64,000 nucleotides of DNA. Source: Acidobacteriota bacterium. GTDB lineage: Bacteria > Acidobacteriota > Terriglobia > Bryobacterales > Bryobacteraceae. The position numbers and the translations under genes are program-made. Location: contig CANIVU010000012.1 in NCBI GenBank assembly GCA_947470805.1, positions 1 through 64,000 of the forward strand, read 5' to 3'. The notes under the pieces are model-generated. The model did not search any database and was not told where the DNA came from. It saw only the letters and a list, made by a program, of their open reading frames with translations. Below, piece by piece: positions 58,131 through 64,000 of the stretch. The stretch's first letter is position 1; each line of letters starts with the position of its first letter.

Positions 58131-60495
58131 TTTGGGATCTGTGATGAGAGGTGTTTTTGATGATGATGAGTGCGCCGATGTACAGGGCGCCGCCCAAGAG
58201 CAGCGTCTCACGCAGTCCAAGGTATATCGCAAAAAAGATTGCCGCGGCGGAGCCGAGGACGCTCGATGCCGCATTGAGCGACCAGGCCCAGCGGACGGAG
58301 GGCTTGTGGAACGTCTCCAGGCGGGCCAATCCTTGCGGGAATGGCATGCCCATGCAGAAGCCGGCTGGGGCGATTAAAAGCACCGTAAGCAGCATCTTCA
58401 CGGGCAGCGGGAGACCGACGAGCGCGGTGGTGATGTGCGATGCGGAGAAGGCCAGCATGGCGACCAGAACGCTGACCAAGCCGAGGGCGCGCATGAGCTT
58501 GTTGTCATCGTCGCCGATGTACTTGCCGCTCAGGAAACTGCCGCAGCCGCTGGCGACCAGCATGCTGAAAATGATGACCGTGAGCGCGTAGGTGGGGTGG
58601 CCGAGGAACAAGACGAACTTCTGGATGAGCGCGACTTGGATCAGGATGTAGCCGACGCCGATGCAGAGGAAATACATGAGGAACTGCAGCACGCCTTTTT
58701 CGCGCGGTAGGCGGGTGCCTAGGACTAGTGGGGGGAGCGCGAGGATGATCAGTGTCGCCAACAGGCTGATGCCGACGAGGGAGAAGAGCATGGGGACGGC
58801 GCGGTTGATCTTGTAATCGGCGCTGTCCTTGTTCATGGTCGTCAGGAAGTTCCACAGGTCGCGCGGCTGCACGGTGTAGAAGAAGAAGGGCCGGTTGTCA
58901 TCGACGGCGGTGACGTCGAAGGGATAGTTTTCCAGCCAATTATCGAGGTTTTTCGCAAGCAGCGCCTGGCCGAAGGGATTCTTCGAGCCATCGCCGGGCA
59001 GATAGATCTGCTGGAAGCGGGAGGAGGCGATGATGGACTGCGCGCGGGCAACGTCGGCATCGGTGAAGGGCTTGCGGCTGATGAGAACCGTGTCGCGGGC
59101 GCCCCAGCCTTCGAGCTCTTTTTGCGAGCCTTCGCGGATGACCATGACGTGGCGTTGGGGCTCGTTTTCACCGAGTTTGGCGAGGGCTTCGCGGGCGAGG
59201 ATGAGAAGGCGGACGGATTCGCGGGGAGGGTCGAAACCCCAGCGGGTGATGGCGAGGACGCCGTCGTTATTGAGGTGGGAGAGATAGTCGTAGAAGGCGT
59301 CGGTGGTGTAGAGATTGTTCTCTGACAGAGCGAATGCTCCGGCGGCGGTGGAGGCCCAGGTGTCGACCAGGGTGGCCTGCAGGACGCTGTATTTTTCTTC
59401 ACTGCGACGGACGAAGCTGCGACCATCCTCTTCGAAGATGCGGATGCCGGGGCGGCGGTAGAGGTTGCGGCTGATCCAGGCGAAGTCGCCGCGCATGACG
59501 GTGGTGGCGATGATGGGATTGATCTCGACGCCGGTGATGTCTTTAGAGCCTGAGGCGAGGGCGCGGGCGACGTCCCAGCCGCCGCCGGGCCCGATGATGA
59601 GGGTCTTGGCGCCGGGGCGCATGACGTAGGGGAAGGCCGGGCCTTGCTGGGTGAGGTCCTTCAACTGGTCGGGCGTGAGGGCGTCGACGTTGAAGTCCAT
59701 GATGCCGGTGGAGGCGTCGGCATCGATGACGATTTGGGTTTGGCCGCTGTTCTTTTCTTTGGCGACGGAGATGCGCGAGAAGGTGTTCCACTTGACGAAG
59801 ATTTCGTTATCGAGTGCCTGACCTTTGGCGTAATGGACGTCGATCCAGTGGCTCTTGGTGTTGAGGACAATGAGGACCGTGAGCAGGAGCGCGAGGGCGA
59901 CGGAGGCGGCGCGGAGGGGCGGGTGGCCATCGAGGTTGTACCAGATGGCGGCGCCGACGGCGAAGAGGACGGCGGCGGCGATGACGGTATTGGGGCCGCC
60001 GAAATTATTGAGCAGCGGGATGAGGAGCAGGCAGCCGCCGGCGGCGCCGAGGAGGTCGAAGAAATAAACGCGGTCGATGCGTTCTATGGTTTCCGAGATG
60101 GCGAGTGAAACGATGGCGCCGGCGAGGAAGAAGGGGAGGGCGCTGAAGAAATAGACGGCGGCGAGGGTGGCGTTGGTGAGTTCCTGGCCGCGGGTGAGGA
60201 TGAAGATGACGCTGATGAGCGGCATCACGGCGTTGACCAGGGACAATCGGCCGAGCTTGCGGAAGAGCGGCGCGGGTTGTGCCGCGATTACATAGGAGAA
60301 AACGCCGCCGGCGCCGAGGCCGAACAGGGCGATGGAAATGGCCAGGAAGGCGAAGTGGTAGTAGAAAACTACGGAGAAAATCCGGGTCATCGCCAGTTCG
60401 AGCAAAAGCGTGGCCATGGTGGTGAAGGCCACCCCCATATAAACTTGGGGCCAACTGGTCGTGACGGAATCGTGGGAGGTCGTGATTCGGGACAA
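58120..60495 (-). CDS. Spermidine synthase-like domain between membrane segments
   Basis: A 791-residue membrane protein. About seven hydrophobic segments cover residues 18-215. A soluble spermidine/spermine synthase-like Rossmann domain follows, with LIIGPGGGWDVARAL near residue 295, acidic GVEINP and EEDGRSFVRR. Six to seven further membrane segments occupy residues 555-780. Such proteins are predicted to bind S-adenosylmethionine-type substrates, but polyamine synthesis has not been shown for this architecture. The TTG at 60495 lies six bases from a -10 box. The first ATG in frame is at residue 20, and the soluble start could differ. Confidence 0.82.
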   Translation of the reverse strand: MSRITTSHDSVTTSWPQVYMGVAFTTMATLLLELAMTRIFSVVFYYHFAFLAISIALFGLGAGGVFSYVIAAQPAPLFRKLGRLSLVNAVMPLISVIFILTRGQELTNATLAAVYFFSALPFFLAGAIVSLAISETIERIDRVYFFDLLGAAGGCLLLIPLLNNFGGPNTVIAAAVLFAVGAAIWYNLDGHPPLRAASVALALLLTVLIVLNTKSHWIDVHYAKGQALDNEIFVKWNTFSRISVAKEKNSGQTQIVIDADASTGIMDFNVDALTPDQLKDLTQQGPAFPYVMRPGAKTLIIGPGGGWDVARALASGSKDITGVEINPIIATTVMRGDFAWISRNLYRRPGIRIFEEDGRSFVRRSEEKYSVLQATLVDTWASTAAGAFALSENNLYTTDAFYDYLSHLNNDGVLAITRWGFDPPRESVRLLILAREALAKLGENEPQRHVMVIREGSQKELEGWGARDTVLISRKPFTDADVARAQSIIASSRFQQIYLPGDGSKNPFGQALLAKNLDNWLENYPFDVTAVDDNRPFFFYTVQPRDLWNFLTTMNKDSADYKINRAVPMLFSLVGISLLATLIILALPPLVLGTRLPREKGVLQFLMYFLCIGVGYILIQVALIQKFVLFLGHPTYALTVIIFSMLVASGCGSFLSGKYIGDDDNKLMRALGLVSVLVAMLAFSASHITTALVGLPLPVKMLLTVLLIAPAGFCMGMPFPQGLARLETFHKPSVRWAWSLNAASSVLGSAAAIFFAIYLGLRETLLLGGALYIGALIIIKNTSHHRSQNVS

Positions 60496-60501
60496 GTAAC
60501 T

Positions 60502-60507
60502 ATGGTA
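60502..60507 (-). promoter_or_regulatory. Candidate -10 box (TACCAT) of the spermidine synthase-like gene
   Basis: TACCAT, six bases, TTG at 60495. If correct, it implies leaderless initiation on TTG or translation from a downstream ATG after a leader of about 60 nt. Confidence 0.35.
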
Positions 60508-60523
60508 ATTGATGTAAGGCCAT

Positions 60524-62542
60524 TTACATCATGGCGGTTGGCGGAGCGGGTTCGTCGGGGCTGCCCGCGTTGGCGATGGGGACCGAGATCATGTTGATCG
60601 CCATGAGGGCAAGAACGCCGAGGCCGACGAAATAACTGGGCTCTTTGAAGAACTCCGGCAGCGGGATTTCGCCCAACGCGAAGCCGGCGACGACAAGGCC
60701 CATGAGGCCTTCGCCGGCGATCATGCCACTGGCGATCAAGATGCCGATGTTTTCGCTGCGGGCGCGCTGGCCTTCGTTGTGGCCCTTGCTGGCGGCGATG
60801 CGATCGGCGATGCCGCGGAAGATGCCGCCGACGTAGATGGCAAACGTGGTTGCGAAGGGCAGATACATGCCGACGCTGACGAGCATGGGGCTGCGGACCT
60901 GCATCATGATCATGCCGAGGCCCATGAAAATGCCCATGATCACGAGCGGCCAGGCCATGTCGCCACCGACGATGCCCTGGGCGATGAGCGCCATGAGGCC
61001 GGACTGGGGGGCGGGGAGCTTGGCGTCACCGAAGCCGATGCCACCTTGTTTGATGTTGGCCTGGTGGAGCAGCATCAACGGGAAGAACATGACGAGGGAG
61101 GAGACGACGACGGAGAGCAGTTCCACCCACTGAATGGTGCGCGGAGTGCCGCCGAGGATGTAGCCGACCTTGAAATCTTGTAGAAGTTCGCCGGCGACGG
61201 CGGCGGAGACGCAGCCCACGGCGGCCACGGCGAGAACGACGGCCACGCCTTCGGGGCCACCGACGCCGAGGCTCACCATGAGGAGGGCGGCGATCAGGAG
61301 GGTAGACAGAGTCAGGCCGCTGACGGGGTTGTTGGACGACCCGATCATGCCGGTGAGCGAGCCGGAGACGGTGGCGAAGAAGAACCCGGTGATCAACATG
61401 ACGACGGCGGCTACGGTGGCGATCCAGATAGCGCCGGCGAAGTAGTAGTAGACGGCGATCATGGCCAGGAATGTCAGGCCGATCAGGCCGAAGACGGACT
61501 TCGAGCTCATGTATTGTTCGGTGCGGTTTTCCTTGTCGATGGCCGGGCCGGCGCCGCGAAGCTCGGCGAAGGCGCGGCCGAGGCCGACGCTCAGATTCTT
61601 GCGCATTTTCCAGAGCGTATTGGCGGCGCCGACGAGCATGCCGCCGACGGCGATGGGTCGAACGATATAGCGCCAGACGGCGGCGGCGAGGGCTTGCCAA
61701 TCGCCTTCGGCGGCGCCGGGCGGGAGGAATTTCTGGAGGTCGTCACCGAGGAAGTAGATCAGCATCGGGATAAGGAATCCCCAGGCGAGGACGCCACCGG
61801 AGAAGTTGAGGGCGGCGAGTTTGGGCCCGATGATGTAGCCGACGCCGATGTAGGCGGGGCTGATGGTGGGAGCGGCGGCCATGGTGACGCCGCCAACGTT
61901 CAAAGCGCGCTGATCGGAGCCCAGCTTGACGGTAGTGCGGCCGAGGTTGCCGATGTGGAAGAGGAAATTGCGGTCGGGCTCGAACAGCTTCATGACGCCG
62001 AGGATGTAGACGCCGGCGCCGGTGGCCATGTTGATAAAGAGGAATTTGGCGGCTTTGGAGGCGGATTGGCCAGCCTTATGGATTTCGGCGGCGGCGACGG
62101 ATTCGGGGAACGGGAGGTCGTCGTCTTCGACCATGACGCGGCGGACGAGGGAGACGAAGAGGACGCCGAGGACGCCGCCGACGAGCATGAGGGCGGTGGA
62201 TTTCAGGTAGCCATGTTCGACGTCGAAGACGGGCCAGGCGCGGGAGATGACGAAGGCGGGGATGGTGAAGATGGCGCCGGCGGCGATGGATTCGCCGATC
62301 GACCCGGCAGTGCGGGCGAGGTTCTCTTCGAGAATGGTTCCGCGTTTGAAGCGGAGCAGGGCCATGCCGATGACGGCGGCCGGGTAGGTGGCGGCGATTG
62401 TGATGCCGGCCTTGAGCCCGAGATAGGCATTGGCGGCGCCAAGGATGACGCTCATCAGGAGGCCGAGACCGACGGCGAAGTAGGAGAACTCCGTCATTTT
62501 GCGGTCGATCGGGACGTAGGGGACGTGTTTTTTCTGGCTCAC
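60524..62542 (-). CDS. OPT family oligopeptide/metal-chelate transporter
   Basis: A 672-residue inner-membrane carrier with about 16 hydrophobic segments. The N-terminal region reads AANAYLGLKAGITIAATYPAAVIGMALLR (about residues 37-65), followed by EENLARTAGSIGESIAAGAIFTIPA, the hallmark of prokaryotic OPT proteins. A conserved NNPVSGLTLSTLL comes later. OPT carriers import small peptides or metal-siderophore complexes with protons. It starts with GTG after AAGGAG and is divergent from the SDR gene by 72 bp. Confidence 0.92.
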   Translation of the reverse strand: MSQKKHVPYVPIDRKMTEFSYFAVGLGLLMSVILGAANAYLGLKAGITIAATYPAAVIGMALLRFKRGTILEENLARTAGSIGESIAAGAIFTIPAFVISRAWPVFDVEHGYLKSTALMLVGGVLGVLFVSLVRRVMVEDDDLPFPESVAAAEIHKAGQSASKAAKFLFINMATGAGVYILGVMKLFEPDRNFLFHIGNLGRTTVKLGSDQRALNVGGVTMAAAPTISPAYIGVGYIIGPKLAALNFSGGVLAWGFLIPMLIYFLGDDLQKFLPPGAAEGDWQALAAAVWRYIVRPIAVGGMLVGAANTLWKMRKNLSVGLGRAFAELRGAGPAIDKENRTEQYMSSKSVFGLIGLTFLAMIAVYYYFAGAIWIATVAAVVMLITGFFFATVSGSLTGMIGSSNNPVSGLTLSTLLIAALLMVSLGVGGPEGVAVVLAVAAVGCVSAAVAGELLQDFKVGYILGGTPRTIQWVELLSVVVSSLVMFFPLMLLHQANIKQGGIGFGDAKLPAPQSGLMALIAQGIVGGDMAWPLVIMGIFMGLGMIMMQVRSPMLVSVGMYLPFATTFAIYVGGIFRGIADRIAASKGHNEGQRARSENIGILIASGMIAGEGLMGLVVAGFALGEIPLPEFFKEPSYFVGLGVLALMAINMISVPIANAGSPDEPAPPTAMM

Positions 62543-62614
62543 GAGGAAGGCTCCTTGGGGCGGTTACCGGGAACGAGGTACATTCTAGCGCGGCTTCGAT
62601 ACAATCGTGGAGAA

Positions 62615-63364
62615 ATGACTACACCTTTTCGTCAGGATGGCCGGGTCGCGATGGTGACCGGCGGTGCAAGTGGTATCGGGGAGGCGACCAGTCGCGTGTT
62701 TGCGGCGGCGGGCGCGACGGTGCTGATTGCCGATATTGATATGGCGCGGGCCGAGAAGTTGGCCGCGGAGTTGCCTGGAGCTCGGGCGGTACGGTGCGAC
62801 GTCACCGATGAGGCTGGGATCCGGGACTTGTTTGCCGGCCTGGAAGGGTTGGACGTTCTGGTGAACAATGCCGGAATTGGGTTGGTTGGCACGGTGGAAG
62901 ATACCGAGACGGCCGATTTTGAGCGGCTGATGCGGGTGAACGTGACGGGGCCGTTCCTGGTGACCAAATATGCGATGCCGCATTTGTTGAAGTCGTCGGG
63001 ACGGATTGTGAATATTGGGAGCGTGGCGGGGCTGATTGGGGTGAAGAAGCGGTTTGCCTATTGCGCGACGAAGGGTGCCGTTGTGGCGATGACGCGGCAG
63101 TTGGCGGTGGACTATCCGACGCAGATCCGGGTGAATTGTGTTTGCCCGGGGACGGTGGATTCGCCGTTTGTGGAAGGGTATTTGGAGAAGTACCACAAGC
63201 ATGAGAAGGAAAAAGTCCGGGCGGAGCTGAATCAGCGGCAGCCGATCGGGCGATTGGGCAAGCCGGAAGAGATTGCGAATCTGGCGCTGTACCTGTCTTC
63301 TGACGAGGCTGGATTTGTGAATGGGAGCGTGGTTTCGATCGACGGAGGGTGGACGGCTGCCTAG
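62615..63364 (+). CDS. Short-chain dehydrogenase/reductase
   Basis: A 249-residue classical SDR. The features are VTGGASGIGEATSRVF, acidic IADIDMA (NAD preference), NNAGIGLVG, catalytic serine in IGSVAGLIG, YCATK and the terminal GSVVSIDGGWTAA. VNCVCPGTVDSPF follows the pattern of sugar-alcohol or 2-keto-3-deoxy-fuconate-type dehydrogenases (UcpA/FabG-like). GGAG and a possible -10 box TACAAT (62600-62605, nine bases from the ATG) lie upstream. Confidence 0.93.
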   Translation: MTTPFRQDGRVAMVTGGASGIGEATSRVFAAAGATVLIADIDMARAEKLAAELPGARAVRCDVTDEAGIRDLFAGLEGLDVLVNNAGIGLVGTVEDTETADFERLMRVNVTGPFLVTKYAMPHLLKSSGRIVNIGSVAGLIGVKKRFAYCATKGAVVAMTRQLAVDYPTQIRVNCVCPGTVDSPFVEGYLEKYHKHEKEKVRAELNQRQPIGRLGKPEEIANLALYLSSDEAGFVNGSVVSIDGGWTAA

Positions 63365-63579
63365 GTTTATCCTGGTAACCCGAGTATCCTCCTAATGGTG
63401 GGCGCAAGTGGCGTCGATACAATAGGTAAGCGGCGCCACTGCGAAGTAGTTTCTAGGTCGTTTTTTGATTGACTACTAGTACTGGAGTCGGTCAAAATAG
63501 CAGGCAACAAGACACAGGGTTCGTAGTACGAATGGGCGGGTCTCAAGTCCGGAACAATGCAAGGAAGGATTTTGTTTTG
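63365..63579. other. 215 bp intergenic region upstream of the penicillin-binding protein
   Basis: It has no gene. TTGACT at 63469-63474, 18 bases and CAAAAT at 63493-63498 form a plausible housekeeping promoter. A ribosome-binding site, AAGGAAGG, lies at 63561-63568. TACAAT at 63418-63423 is an alternative box. Confidence 0.4.
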
Positions 63580-64000
63580 ATGACAGATTTGAGTGTTCTC
63601 ACGGCGCGCTGGCGGATGGTACTTGCTGGATTGGTTTTTTTGCTTTTCGCGATTCCCGCGCTGGCGATTCCTTCCAAAAAGCAGCCGGTTCGGAAGAAGA
63701 CTGCTGTCACGTCGAAAACGACGAAGGCGGTGGTGAAGACGGCGGCGGCGACCAAACGGGCTCCCGCGGTTGCGTCGAAGAAGCGCGCTTTGGCGCGTAC
63801 CCGGACTGGACGGGCTGGCACGGTATCCGGCGGACCTTGGAAAGAACCCACCTTTGCTGACTCCACGAAGGGAGACGATATCGCCGGGGAGGACCTGACG
63901 ATTCGCCAGGCCGCGGTGAACGCTCTTGGGCCGTATAACGGAAGTGTTGTGGTTGCGGACCCGAAAACGGGACGGATTTTGACGATTGTGAACCAGAAGC
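63580..64000 (+). CDS. Penicillin-binding transpeptidase, N-terminal part (3' end outside window)
   Basis: The frame is open to the window end (140 codons). A hydrophobic membrane or signal segment covers about residues 14-31 (MVLAGLVFLLFAIPALA). A lysine/alanine-rich linker follows to about 75, then IRQAAVNALGPYNGSVVVADPKTGRILTIVNQ. The latter is the start of a transpeptidase domain of the FtsI/PBP2 or class D beta-lactamase-like type, just before the catalytic SxxK expected downstream. The basic low-complexity linker resembles peptidoglycan- or DNA-binding tails and may span the periplasm. The start at 63580 is the first ATG after AAGGAAGG, 11 bases away. Confidence 0.75.
   Translation, partial: MTDLSVLTARWRMVLAGLVFLLFAIPALAIPSKKQPVRKKTAVTSKTTKAVVKTAAATKRAPAVASKKRALARTRTGRAGTVSGGPWKEPTFADSTKGDDIAGEDLTIRQAAVNALGPYNGSVVVADPKTGRILTIVNQK

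Noticed and set aside
61514-62614. Upstream extension of the SDR at 62615
   Set aside because: Antisense shadow of the OPT transporter; acidic/glycine-rich translation of the opposite strand of membrane helices.
1-64000. CRISPR arrays, tRNA, rRNA, integrase or transposase genes
   Set aside because: Looked for regularly spaced repeats, cloverleaf-like stretches and transposase or integrase motifs; none was found in this window.

Overview
The window looks like chromosomal DNA of an Acidobacteriota member, most likely from the Solibacteres/Bryobacteraceae group. The supporting signs are: high GC; a secreted beta-mannanase ending in the Solibacter-type C-terminal domain (TIGR03437); a planctomycete/acidobacterial cytochrome pair (DUF1592 and DUF1552 families); an acidobacterial-type orphan MacB/FtsX permease; a PEP-CTERM protein; and many secreted sulfatase, PQQ-propeller, Asp-box and amidohydrolase proteins. 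No rRNA, tRNA, CRISPR array, phage or intact insertion sequence was seen.

Layout. 1-1.5 kb: end of an alpha-glucan phosphorylase. 1.5-4.8 kb (minus): ABC exporter plus DesK/DesR-like two-component system in one tightly overlapped operon. 4.9-13 kb (plus): DUF1592 cytochrome, DUF1552 protein, YjbR, sugar dehydrogenase-cytochrome, MenC-like enolase and HpcH/HpaI aldolase. 12.9-16.9 kb (minus): MFS carrier, secreted protein of unknown function and amidohydrolase. 16.9-18.6 kb (minus): NarX/NarL-like pair. 18.8-24.8 kb (plus): metal-type RND efflux operon with DUF190 and a small membrane protein, followed by an ABC exporter. 27-31.8 kb: sulfatase, deoxyribosyltransferase-like protein, 2OG-Fe oxygenase and PQQ propeller. 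31.8-38.8 kb: giant Asp-box protein divergent from the mannanase, a haem-binding protein and a CehA-type metallohydrolase. 38.9-42.4 kb: VanZ-like protein, STT3-type oligosaccharyltransferase and a sequon-rich PEP-CTERM protein. 42.4-44.8 kb: decaying permease pseudogene. 45.3-48.7 kb: WG-repeat lipoprotein head-to-head with a family B DNA polymerase. 48.9-51.6 kb: small protein, metallo-beta-lactamase-fold protein and aldehyde dehydrogenase. 51.6-54.7 kb (minus): flgM-flgN-flgK-flgL behind a near-perfect sigma-28 promoter. 55-64 kb: c-type cytochrome, metal-binding protein, SDRs, spermidine-synthase-like membrane protein, OPT transporter and the start of a penicillin-binding protein.

Four patterns go beyond gene content. 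(1) At least fifteen genes on both strands have a TANNNT-like -10 box only 6-9 nt before the start codon, which predicts widespread leaderless transcription. (2) From about 12.2 to 43.5 kb the printed strand is C-rich whatever the gene orientation, while both flanks are G-rich, as expected for a roughly 31 kb inverted block. The right edge lies inside the permease pseudogene. (3) An intergenic repeat of about 50 bp recurs at three loci. Its copy inside the skewed block points the opposite way. One locus is a tandem duplication that includes the 3' end of the DNA polymerase gene. (4) An STT3 gene coupled to a VanZ-like gene sits tail-to-tail with a PEP-CTERM protein carrying five N-X-S/T sequons. 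That protein's frame is broken at a run of eight G, which makes the locus a candidate N-glycosylation/surface-anchoring module.
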